Source of the DNA: Rhizophagus irregularis
Taxonomy: Eukaryota; Glomeromycota; Glomeromycetes; Glomerales; Glomeraceae
DNA: 64,000 bases
Assembly: GCF_026210795.1 (NCBI RefSeq)
Contig: NC_089437.1
Location: 3,162,001 to 3,226,000, forward strand
Direction of reading: 5' to 3'
Positions 25,546 to 36,200 of this stretch are shown here, piece after piece; position 1 is the stretch's first letter, and each line of letters starts with the position of its first letter. The notes beneath the pieces were generated by a model. The model worked only from the letters and a program-made list of their open reading frames with translations, ran no database searches and had not been told where the DNA came from. Position numbers and translations under genes: made by a program.

Positions 25546-26688
25546 TTACCTCCTTTTTTTGCTTTTTTTGTTTTTTTTATTTTTTCTTTTTTTATTTTCA
25601 TATTCATCGTTATGATATTCGTCACTTTCTTCATCTTTATCAGTATTATAATCATATGTTGGAATTTCATTTGTTGAACGATTAAATCTTTTAAGAGCCT
25701 TGTCGGTCAGACACCAATTTGGTGTATCCACTGGAGGCATACTTGTTGTTGTTTTACATCTTTGAACTCTTTTAATTTTTAGAATTCGAGGTTTTTTCCT
25801 CAGTTTTTCAACGGTCAGATCAATCCGATCATGTAATAAATGCTGAAGCTTTAATAAATAATTACTATTAATAAATAAAATAAATAAAATAATCATAAAT
25901 ATATAGTACATACTGCAGAAGAACGCCACCATGTTTTATATATATGAATTGACATTGTCTTTTCTTTAACAGCAGATTCTTCACCAATTATATCATTTTC
26001 TTCATCAGAATCGGTTTCCTCCCACTCCTCTGAATGATAACCAGATTCCTTAAGAATTCGTACAAGCTCCTTCTCCGGGTATCTACGAATGTATTTATCA
26101 TTATTTTCTATTAAATAGTTTGCCGCTTGAGCTCTTCTTTTTTTTTTCTATAATAATAAATAATTATAAAATTAAATAAAATTAACTAAATTCCCACTTC
26201 ATATTAATAAAATGGTTACTAACGTCCATAGTTCTTGAATTCTTCTTTAATCTCCTCCTATCTATTTTCACTTTGTCGTCTCCTTACTTCTTTATATTGC
26301 TTACACGATAGCGTGAACGCTAACGTCCATGTAACATCTTTAAGATGTCACTATTCGAAACATTATACTTTTTGTTGACTAACTTATAAAGCGGTGGAAG
26401 TAATTTTGTAATTATATTTTCTTTTTGCTCAAGCCACGTACGATCACTATCGATCTCATATATATCCTTAAATTCAGAATCTACCCAGATAAAGACTTCT
26501 TTCTATAAATAATAAATAAACGTAAATATTTGGGAAAATTCAATGACAGATAATAAAAAAATACTTACTTTAATTGTTCGATACATATTTTGATTCAAAT
26601 GAATAGCATTGTCTGACAAGGATGAAGATGAATAGGTAGAAGATGATGAGGAAGATGAGGAGGTAGATTCTTGATCACTATCCATCAT
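25546..26688 (-). pseudogene. Accessory gene of the CACTA element, with internal stops
   Basis: Start is at 26688. Exon 1 encodes a Ser-rich acidic leader (DSDQESTSSS...). Introns can be placed after TIK (GTAAGT), before KKKRRAQAANYL, and between WWRSSA and LQHLLHDR. The last part (25546-25870) is basic with an acidic patch and a Lys/Arg-rich tail, and contains TPNWCLTDKALKRFNR. Exon 2 has two in-frame stops, near 26311 and 26275. The gene is therefore either dead or carries an unrecognised small intron. The protein family is unknown to me. Its place inside the CACTA ends, opposite in strand to the transposase, suggests an element-encoded DNA-binding helper. Confidence 0.5.
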
Positions 26689-26759
26689 TGCCTACTTTGA
26701 TTGCTTTGATTGAGAAGAGGAATTTGTGAAAAAAGATTTGTGAGCAAATTTATAGATTT

Positions 26760-26880
26760 CGAAGTTGTTGAGATTTGACTACGCAAATGAGTAACACGAG
26801 ATACATAAATGAGTAATGCGAGATACGCGAATGAGTAATGTGAGATATGCGAATGAGTGACGCGAGATACGTGAACTTGA
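26760..26880. repeat. Short tandem repeat, about 24-bp unit
   Basis: The unit GAGATACGCGAATGAGTAA is repeated four to five times with small changes. It lies just upstream of the accessory gene and inside the CACTA element. Confidence 0.7.
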
Positions 26881-27211
26881 TTTTGAAGAATTGCATGCAA
26901 ATCTGATCTAAAAGAATAATTAAACGTTTATTTTATCTTACCAAAAACGCGAAACTGATTTTGAAATAGGAATTAAACGCGAAACTAATCTTAATCTTAA
27001 GGAAGAATTGAACGTGTATCTGATCCTAAAAGAAAGGTTGAACACGAAATTGAAGAATTGAACGCGAACTTGTTCCTGATCCTAAAAAAGTGATTGATGA
27101 ACCTGATTTTGGAAAAATTGAATTGATAATTTTTTTGAAAATTTTTTAATAAGCGTACTTCATTTAAGTAATTGTAACCTTAACTTTCTTAGCTATTTCA
27201 TAAAATACAAA

Positions 27212-27425
27212 ATGAATAATAAAAAAAGTAAAATTGAAACCTTTAACTCCGTGTCTGATTTAGTAAAACACAAAAAAAGTAAAATTGAAACCTATACCTC
27301 TGTTTCTGATTTAGTAAAACCCAGGAAAAGTAAAATTGAAACTTCTACCTCCGTGTCTGATTTAATAAAATCCAAAAAAACTAAAATTAAAATCTCTACC
27401 TCTGTATTTGATTTAATAAAATCTA
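27212..27425 (+). repeat. 51-bp in-frame repeats encoding KSKIET-SVSDL units
   Basis: Four units of 17 codons (K-S-K-I-E-T-x-x-S-V-S-D-L-x-K) keep the reading frame in an open stretch of 105 codons at 27212-27529. That stretch overlaps the start of the transposase in another frame. It may be a leader exon or a separate small protein of the element. Confidence 0.6.
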
Positions 27426-27500
27426 AAACGGCCAATTCAATAAAATCAAAAAAACCAAAAATGGCCGATTTAATAAACCCAGAAAAAGGTATTTGTATCC

Positions 27501-30500
27501 ATGCCATTGACCCATTGTATTCGTTGTGATGGCGCAGAGGTTGATTTTCGCACTCAAGAAAATCATACAAATGATGAAAGTTTGTGGAACTCAGAGGATA
27601 CTAGGAAAAATCAGGAAGATACTATTACAGCGAGAAAACAAAAAAGATTAATCATTATTCAAGATGTAAACCTTACAAAAAAGCGAAAAAGGGCATCAAG
27701 TTCTAATCTTGATTCTTCCCAACATAATAGTGGCTTTAATCCTTTCAATGAAGATACTGATTCATTCCAACCAAATAATAATGAAAACATACATACATTA
27801 TTTTCATCATCACCATTATTGCCAAATCCTTCTTATTTTCATGTTCCAGCACCTGATGAAAATAAGGATAACGATGAATATATATATTACAATGAAGAAG
27901 AAGAAAATGATGATAATGAGGATGACGGTGATGAGGATGACGGTGATGAGGATAACGGTGATGAGGATGATGGCGATGAGAATAATGGTGCTGAAAATAA
28001 TGGTGGTGAAGATGAAGGCGATTATAATGAAGAAGAAGATGATGATGATGATGGAGATGATGAAGAGGAGGAGAAGGATATAGAAGAATTTTTTTCATCT
28101 CCTGAAATTGGTAATGATGAAGTATTTGTGATGGAAAGTTTAAATGATTCTATAGAAACTGAAATTATTCTATGGGTATTCAAATTTCAACAAAGATTTA
28201 GACTTCCAGATATAGCACTTGAAGTATTAATAAAATTCTTACATATTGTACTTACTCGTTTAGATAAATCACAATTTAAAAATTTTCCAGCATCCTTATA
28301 TCTTGCAAAAAAAATGTTAAATATCTTTCAACCAAAAATGCAGTTAGCTGTATGCAACAATTGTCATAAATTGTATAATGTTAGAAATATTGTTGAATAC
28401 AAAGAAGAAGGAAAAGCTACTATTGCAAATTGCCTACATGAAGAATTCCCAGATAATCCAGTACCTAGTCGTCGTAATAAATGCAACAATCCACTTTCTA
28501 TTCTTAAAAAAAGAAAGGGTGAAATAATTGCTGTACCTCGTATGATTTACCCTAAACAAGTATTCGTCGGCAATTAAGTATGTTATACCAACGACCTGGG
28601 TTTGAAGATATGCTGGAATTATCAGGGAGTTCAAAGAGGAGGGGTTAATACCTATTCAGATATTTATGATGGTAAGGTATGGAAAACTTTCCCATTTAAT
28701 GGTGATACCTTCTTTACACCAGAAACTGCGACAACACACCTGGGCCTTCTCTTTAATCTTAATTGGTTTCAACCTTTCACCTATACTCAACACAGTGCTG
28801 GTGCTATTTACGCGTCTATCTGTAATCTTCCGAGAACAGAAAGGAATAAACCCGAAAATATTATTTACTTAGGTTTTTTGCCAGGACTGAAAGAAGTAGG
28901 GTTGAAACATATTAACCATTATTTACCCCTATTGTGGATAAGCTTTTAGAACTCTGGAAGGGCTGGAGAGTTCCAAAGACCTACCAATATACTGAAGATT
29001 TAGACATAAAAGTTGCATTAATTATTGGATCATCAGATACATCAGCAACACGAAAGTTATTTGGGCATGGCTCAGCAGTAATGAAATGTCATAGGTGTGA
29101 AAAGCATAGTACTTATAGTGAAGTTTATAAAAAAACTCATTATGGAGGAATGCAAGAATATGATAAATGGGTAACAAATCCCATAAATCCTTCATTACAT
29201 AGGCAATATGCTCATGAATGGTTGCAATGCAATTCGAAGTCCTCCAGAAGATACACATTTTAAAGAACATAGTGTAAGGTGGAGCGAGTTGCTTCGCTTA
29301 CCATATATGGATCCCATAAGATTTGCCGTAGTGGATCCAATGCATTGTCTTTTTCTAGGTATAGCAAAATGGATAATCAAATCCATTTTCATTAATCAAA
29401 ATAAGTTAAGCATGGAGCAACTTCGAATTGCACAAAAGAGAATGGATTATATTGAATTACCTTCTAATATCAGTAGAATCCCCAAAGATTGCAATTGGAA
29501 ATGAAGGTTTTTCAAATTTAACTGCTGATCAATGGAAAACCTTTATTATGATTTATTCCACGCCTATACTATGGGACATGCTAGATAATAATGATAGAAA
29601 GATCTTAGGACATTTTGTTCGAGCTTGTAATCTTTTAGTAGCAAGATTTATTACAGAAGATGATCTGAGAGAAGCGCAAGAGAGGTTGAAGGACATGGCT
29701 CACCTTATAGAAAGAACATATGAGCCGGAATTTATAACAAGCAACATACACCTTGCACTTCATATTCCCGACTGTTGCCGTGACTATGGTTCCATATATA
29801 GTTTTTGGCTTTTTCCATATGAGAGACTTAATGGATATATTGGTAAGATGTTTGTTGTTATATTAATATTTTTTAAAAATAAAGAATACAAATAAATCTA
29901 TTATTATTATCCAGGATCATACCCTAATAGTAATCGACAAATAGAACCTGAACTTATGTGAATCGTTCTTAAGAATACTTTAATAGATTATCATTTATCT
30001 TATAAATGGTCATCTGGTCTTCTAAAAGAATCTCTTAGTCTTATTATGCCAAAGAAAGCTGTGGGTAGTTTGGCATTTACGGCAGAAAAGGATGAGTTAC
30101 AACACTTTTTGTCTATGAGACATAATACATCTACGTTTTCCAAAATATATGGTACTGAGAAATTACCAGGTTAAATGCTTAATCCTTCGTGTTTCAAAGT
30201 TATTATATCTTTAGAATTGCGTAGATTTCTATGTGAATGGTATTCTATATTATATGAAAAAGAACAAAATGAAATATTAGGATTTATGGACCTGGTAATT
30301 GATCAACACGCAAGATTACAAATTGGTGCTGAAATATTTGGATCTATGATTTCGGGTCATCAAGAAAAAAATGTAACTATTCTTGCAAAATGGAAAGCGT
30401 CTAATGATGATTCAGTTGATATATACCCAGGAGATGTTCAATATTATTTTGAACATACACTTAGATTACCTGAAGGACCAAGAAAACATCTTCTAGCATA

Positions 30501-30732
30501 TGTTAAGTGGTATAAAAGTGCACCTTCCTCTGATATCCGGTTTAAACATAGATTCATAGAACTAGAGATATCAAATACCAAACTATGGCAAGCTGAATAC
30601 TTTCAGGAAGGTTGTGATTCAATAATAGCTATTCATAGAATACTATGTAGAGCTACAAAATTCAAAAGTGTGTGCGTAGGAAAAAGGAAATATTTGTCAA
30701 TAATACCATTAAATAGAAAATTTAATTTATAG
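27501..30732 (+). pseudogene. CACTA Tnp2/Plavaka-like transposase, frameshifted
   Basis: The ATG at 27501 opens with a Cys-rich motif (HCIRCDG). A long Asp/Glu-rich region follows (about 27870-28090), then transposase blocks: DIYDGKVWKTFPF, KVALIIGSSDTSATRKLFGH, CHRCEK, VDPMHCLFLGIAKWI, LTADQWKTF and FWLFPYERLNGYIG. These match fungal CACTA transposases with the Tnp2 core. The frame is lost near 28565, 28635, 29225 and 29485. In-frame stops stand at about 29958 (TGA where Arg is usual) and 30172 (TAA). A probable intron follows YIG at about 29844. Acidic GATGA-type repeats encode the Asp/Glu run. As read, no full-length protein can be made. Confidence 0.8.
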
Positions 30733-31584
30733 ATTTCTTTAAAAATTAACATTTCATTGTATTACATTCGATAATAAAGGTAATACGGTCATACAGAATA
30801 CAATAATAAAATTTCCTTTTATAATAATTAAAATTGATCATTACACCAAAATCATAAATTGCTAAATTTGTTAAGTGACAATATTAAATTTTGCTCGTAG
30901 ACAAAGTCAAAATTAACCTTATATAGAATAAAGATCTACCGATGATTAATTCGCGATTAATATTTAATTATGCAGACACAAATTTTTACAATTACTTTAC
31001 AATTAAAATTGATTGTATGCAAATCATGTACGAAATACATTAACATTATTAAATAACAATCATTGGTATCATACCGCACCGATAATCAGTCGGTGTCGGT
31101 CATAATTGTATTTGTAAAAAAATAAAATTTAAACAAAGACTGATTTAATAAATTTATAAATTTTTTTCTCGTGACGTTCACTCAACTTGCGAGGAGAATA
31201 TTTAATTTATTTACGCTAGATATATTATAGTTCTTAAAATTGTTTTCTGTATAATGAATTTAATGATATAATACTTGTATCATTTAATTGTGTAATACCT
31301 GTATCAATCAAACATATCAATTTAATTGATTACTTTAAAACTGATTTTTTTAAGAGTATACAAAATTATTTCTCTGATTCGTAATACAGAAATAATAGAA
31401 ATAATCACAATTAAGATCAAATTATATTATGATTATGCGCAGAAAAGTGGTATATTTTTTTACATAAATAAGGCAATTATCGAATTTTTTTTATTTATCT
31501 TTTTAACCCAATTTTTCATCATAATAAATCAATCTTTTTAACCCAATTTTTTATCATAATAAATCAATTTTTTATTTATAATAA
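30733..31584. other. Spacer inside the CACTA element, no gene seen
   Basis: AT-rich sequence between the transposase and the SANT-like gene. It should carry the terminator of one and the promoter of the other. An ATTTTTCATCATAATAAATC-type duplication lies at about 31508-31569. Confidence 0.45.
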
Positions 31585-32417
31585 ATGGCCAACCTTAATA
31601 TTTTAAACGTCAACATAAATAACGTACTTTCCAACTGGCCGTTCGATGCCACCAGGGCATTAATTAGGTAAATTTGTATAACTGATAAATCTTACAATAA
31701 AAAAAAATGGAAAGTTAAAATGGTAACTTTATTTATACTAATTAGATACCGGCGCTTGTACCATAATGTTTTCGAGGATCGTTCGATCCGAGATCATTCA
31801 ATAATATGGGCAAGAATAGCGAGGAGAATAAGCAACAATTATAACTTTATTGTCACCCAAAATCAATGCTGCAATGAATGGAGGGCATTGAAGAGAGGTG
31901 AATCTTTTACCATTTGTAATTAATTTGTGAATATTAGTAAATACTTTATTAATATATTTAATTAATAATAGGTTTCGAAAATTTGACCAGGATTAATAAT
32001 GGTTTGTATATTTGAGGTTAACGTTAAATTTCTTAACCAATTCACATAAAACCAATTTTATTTATTTTAGGGAATCCTGATGGTCACCCGATCCACTCTC
32101 CCAACAATTACGATATTCGCTTTTTTAATGAATTAAGCGATGAATTCTGGCTGCAAACTAGTAATTGATTCGATCTTAATTATGATACTTTGTATATATT
32201 ACTGATTCATTAAATTTATATTTACATTTTTTTCTTTTTATTTTAAACAGGTTACGCAGAGTGTACCTGCAGCAGAGAGTGGATTGACAGATCTATAGGT
32301 ATAGGGAATGACGCCGGCGTCATTCCCGAAGCCGTAGCAGCAGCAGCAACAGCAATCGGAGAAGGAGAAAAAGAAATAGAAGAAGAAGAAATAGGAATTA
32401 AGGTAAATACTAATTAA
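31585..32417 (+). CDS. Myb/SANT-like DNA-binding protein carried by the CACTA element
   Basis: The ATG at 31585 and GT-AG introns give exons 31585-31667, 31746-31897, then short exons near 31973-32009 (GFENLTRINN), 32071-32160 (GNPDGHPIHSP...) and 32250-32417. The joined frame has no internal stop and codes for roughly 190 residues. The N-terminal part (LFHNVFEDRS-like ...WARIARRIS...F...QCCNEWRALKRGFENL) has the spaced Trp residues and helix pattern of a Myb/SANT or trihelix domain. An Ala run and an acidic tail follow. Such proteins are usual partners of CACTA and Harbinger transposases and bind subterminal repeats. That job here is inferred. Confidence 0.55.
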
Positions 32418-32494
32418 TCATGAATTTATAATTAGATGGATATATATCACTAATGCATAAAACTATAATCTTATTCCATGAATTTTGCGAAAAA

Positions 32495-32720
32495 TAGACC
32501 CTCCCTTCCTTTCGTTTTCCCTTCCCTTTCTTTCCCCTTCCCCTTCTCCTTCACTTTCGTTTCCCCTTTACCTTTCATTCTTCCCTTTACCTTTCGTTCT
32601 TCCCTTCCCCTTCCCCTTCCCTTTCGTTTTCCCCTTTACCTTTCGTTTTCCCCTTCCCCTTCCCCTTCCCCTTCCCTTCCCTTTCATTTTCCCCTTCCCC
32701 TTCCCCTTCTTCTTTCCTCC
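32495..32720 (+). repeat. Pure pyrimidine minisatellite (CCCTTCCCCTTTACCTTTCG units)
   Basis: About 225 bp are almost purely C and T on the plus strand. Degenerate CCCTTCCCCTTCCCTTTCGTT units recur. It gives long but meaningless open frames (Pro/Phe/Ser/Leu only). A mirror-symmetric polypyrimidine tract of this size could form triplex DNA. Confidence 0.85.
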
Positions 32721-35090
32721 TGAAATCGTCATTTTTAATCTTTTATTTTAGTTTATTATTTTTATTATATTTTTTATTATAATAATAAACAATATTCTTA
32801 TATCAAATTTTCTTATTTTTTAATATAATATTGTTAATTGGTTTTTGATTTTTGGGCTTATAAAAAACAACTGATAAACATAAAAGCTATGCGGGTAAAC
32901 AAAAATGATAATCCTTAATCTTCATTATTATGCCATCTAGAATCTATATAATTAAAACATTTAGTCTGTATAAATAAATTATAATTGCGACCATCGCCCG
33001 TGATCTATTATAAGCTTATTAATCAATTAATACCCGATGCAAAGCAGCGGCTAAATTTATTCATATTGAATATTGGATGTATATCACGTATGATTATTCA
33101 ATCAGATTATTTTGAAATATAAATTTATCAATGTAATTTTATTTATGTCACGTCGATGTTGTTTAAGATAATAAAAAAATTAATTCTGTAATATTTAAAA
33201 ATATTAAAAATGATATAAAATTATATACATAAATAAAAAAAATTCTCAATAATCATTAATAAGTTCGTCCAATAAATAATTACATCAATAATATTATAAA
33301 TCAACTTAATTCTCCAATAACAGATAATCATCATTGTTATTGATATATATTAACCAATTAGGATCATTATGATTACATACATGCATGTGATATTTAAAAA
33401 TAGATAAAATCGTGTGATTGTTTTTTTGTTTATTTTCAATTCTTTTCTTATTAAAACTTACAAAAATGTACCCACCAACTCATTCAAAAGAAAAGAATAA
33501 AAGAAAGGAAATAATATGCCCACCTACCCACATACAAAAAAGAGAAAAGCCAATTTAAAATAAATAGTGGAGCTGTTAAGCAAGGTATGAAAATAGAATA
33601 TACACGTATTTTTCATATTTTTCTTTACAATATGTTGTGGTTTGAGTCTTTCTTTGTGGTATAAGTGTGAATATATTTTTCAACGGCCATGTATCTATTG
33701 CTTGTTAAATATATTTGCAATTTCTTGTCTTTCTTTGTTAGACTGTGGTATTACAATATGAAGTGTGAATATATTTTTCAATGGCCATGTATCTATTGCT
33801 TGTTAAATATATTTGCAATTTCTTTTGTAATATTTGCTTTAGCCTGGAGGAAAATGTTATGAAATAGGGCTGGATATTTTATGACATTTTCTGCCTTCCA
33901 ATTACTTTGTCCAGGGGTAGCCTGACAATTTGTCGTTGTCCGTCAGTTGTAGCAACCAGCATTTTTTTACAATATTATGATTTTAAGAAACAAAACTTTT
34001 TCAAAAATTTAATAAAGAAAGAACTAACTTAAAAATATTATTTTATTATTCTTTACAAAACGCTGGCGCTGGAGTTATTTTTTCTCTCACTTATCAAATC
34101 CCAACATGTCCAAAGACTAATCATGTAGTACGCTGTGGTCTGGAATATCTGAGGTTTTTGACTACCTAGGGATGAAGTTGTAGGGTACTCCTGCCCGATA
34201 GGCTAGCCTTCTCTGACTTAGGGTCTCCTTAATCGGGAGAAGAAGTGGTTCCTAAGTACCTTCCACATCAAGAGCGGACATTTTTTGATACTGTACATCA
34301 AGGCGGTAATCCTATATCTGCGAATTTAAGAAAAAAAATCTAAATCAAAAGAATTTGGAACCAACACATGTCAAGGTAATTTAAGCATTCTTTTTAAAAA
34401 AATTTAATCAAAGATTAATTTGGTTTATATACAGTAAACCTAAGGAAAAAGAAGATATAATGTATTTTCAGAAGAATATGATAGTAACGCATATCAAGGT
34501 AACTTAAATATTTATTTTTTATTTTATTAAAAAAATATAATAACAAGATCTATTTTCTCTTTAAATAGCAAACTTCGAAAAAAGAGGTGGAATAAAACTG
34601 GAATAAATATAAAGGTATATTTTTTACTAATTTTTATTTATATTATTAATATTTTTTTTAACACTCTTTCTTTTTTCTAATCTAACGTTTGTTTCTACTA
34701 ATACTACTAAACATACTGACATTTTCTATCCATTTTATTTTTCTTTTTTTTTACTAACATTTTCTAATACCATTCCTTTTCTTTAACAATTTCGTTTAAC
34801 ATTATTCATACTAATATCTTTATTACTAAAATACTTTACTATTTCTATTTCTTTCTTTTAAATATTAAACAGATAAAAATATGCAGCAAATAAGTGAACA
34901 CATTATTTTACACATAATTCTAATTTTTTATACAGCTAGAATAATTTTTATGATTTTTTGTAATTTTATTTATTTGTAATTAATTAACAATTAAATAAAT
35001 AAATTAATATTATAATTGAATTTAAATTATAAATTTATTAGCATTCATATTATTGCATTAAATAAATATTATTTTTGATATGCGTTCAAT
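32721..35090. other. Right half of the CACTA element, no clear gene
   Basis: Mostly AT-rich. A less AT-rich patch at 34120-34290 is unrecognised. From about 34340 to 34620 three short stretches each end in an AAG|GTA-type donor-like site after ATATCAAG/TGTCAAG words, and each following stretch is preceded by an AG. They could be small exons of an unrecognised spliced transcript. No protein can be supported. Confidence 0.35.
33660..33835. repeat. Direct duplication of about 99 bp
   Basis: A segment beginning AGTGTGAATATATTTTTCAA occurs near 33665 and again near 33764, with a CGGCC/TGGCC difference. The copies are almost identical for about 65 bp, so the duplication is recent. Confidence 0.75.
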
Positions 35091-35435
35091 AATAAAATCA
35101 GTAAATTATAGCTATTAGCCTATTAAGCCTATTAGGTATACTTCGGACATGTATATCAGCACTATCTGATAAATGTACGATATCTATCCAATCTTTTACT
35201 ATAATATATCGGGTATCTGATAAATCTATGATATGTGACTGATATTTGACTACCCGATATGTATAAGATATGTACATGATGTTTACAATATATGTCACCG
35301 ATTTTCTACATTTCTACTACACTTATCGGGCACCCGATATATGTAGTATTGTTAAATATCATACACATATATCACATATATTGCACACATATCGGGTACC
35401 CGATATGTACCTGATAACCTTGATTTTGACCAGTG
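35090..35435. repeat. CACTA right subterminal and terminal repeats
   Basis: It contains repeated ATATCGGGTA, TACCCGATATGT and a perfect palindrome CGGGTACCCG near the end. It mirrors the left subterminal array. Confidence 0.8.
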
Positions 35436-35690
35436 TTATGAATATTTGATAATGCAGTAAAGTTTTAACCATAGATATTACAGTAAAATTCTGTTAATAA
35501 AAGTAACACATTTTTTGGTAAAAATACATTCTCATTCGATAGTCCTAGAAAAGAGCCTTAAAAAGCTTTAAATCTAAAAACTGCACCTTCTTCTATTGTT
35601 GTTAATAATAAGCAGAATGCCTTATAATCTTTGTCAGTATATTTATCATAAATAGAAAGACTTTTCACAGGTCGAAAAGTGAAAAATTAG

Positions 35691-35759
35691 GCATCAATCA
35701 GGCACCAATCGGTCACCAATCAGGTACCTGATTGGTGACTGATTGGTGCCTGATTGGCA
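35691..35759. repeat. Nearly perfect 69-bp palindrome of CACCAATCAGG motifs
   Basis: The centre is CAGGTACCTG at 35721-35730. Each arm holds three TGATTGGTGCC-like motifs, so the arms pair over about 33 bp with few mismatches. A further copy of the motif lies at about 35776-35790. It could be the relic of a transposon's subterminal array. Confidence 0.75.
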
Positions 35760-35811
35760 TTTTCGTTAAATACTGTCACCAATCAGGCAGTTTGCTAACT
35801 TTTGATCCAGT

Positions 35812-35875
35812 GATCAGAAAAAGATGAAATATAGCTCATTGGAATCGTCTCAACATGACGAATCTAATGGTAGTA
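35812..35875. repeat. Single copy of a dispersed repeat (CATTGGAATCGTCTCA... type)
   Basis: The stretch AATCGTCTCAACATGACGAA with neighbouring GATCAGAAAAAGATGA and CTAATGGTA matches the order of words in the 145-bp repeats at 44430-44800 and in the satellite at 63170-64000. Confidence 0.55.
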
Positions 35876-36200
35876 AAATTGCATCTCTATGATTAATAGT
35901 TAATAAGTAATTAAATAAACTATAAATGATACATTTGGTTATTTGATACAAAAAAAATCATATTGGTGTAATTGTGAATAAGAAACTGTCATATAAAAGT
36001 TATGTAAATTCTCTTTAATTAGCCAAATCTATTTTAAAAACAAGTAGACTAATAGTTTAATCAGACTTTGCTATACCTTATAAAAGATAATGTGAATATT
36101 CATATGATATTTAATGAGGTGGAAATCCGTGGAATGTAATAATAATTTAATAATTCCCATTATAAGAAGTAATTATTAGCAATGCCATAAATCTATTTAA

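Larger units (their letters stand above)
25020..35435 (+). mobile_element. 10.4-kb CACTA (EnSpm/Plavaka-like) DNA transposon
   Basis: The left end begins CACTGGTCAAAATTGATGC. The right end, read in reverse complement, begins CACTGGTCAAAATCAAGGT. Similarity continues for about 40 bp with a few mismatches. Both ends are directly flanked by TTA (25017-25019 and 35436-35438), the 3-bp target duplication typical of CACTA elements. Subterminal regions are packed with CGGGTACC/GGTACCCGATATGT motifs. The cargo is a Tnp2-like transposase on plus (27501-30732, broken), an accessory gene on minus (25546-26688), and a Myb/SANT-like gene on plus (31585-32417). The element is complete in outline but probably not autonomous now. 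Confidence 0.85.

Noticed and set aside
27709-28098. Met/Ile-rich (+) and His-rich (-) open frames
   Set aside because: They are out-of-frame and antisense readings of the GATGA-type acidic repeat in the CACTA transposase.
32478-32751. Two overlapping Pro/Ser/Phe-rich open frames
   Set aside because: They come from a pure C/T minisatellite, which cannot encode stops in those frames. There is no protein-like composition.
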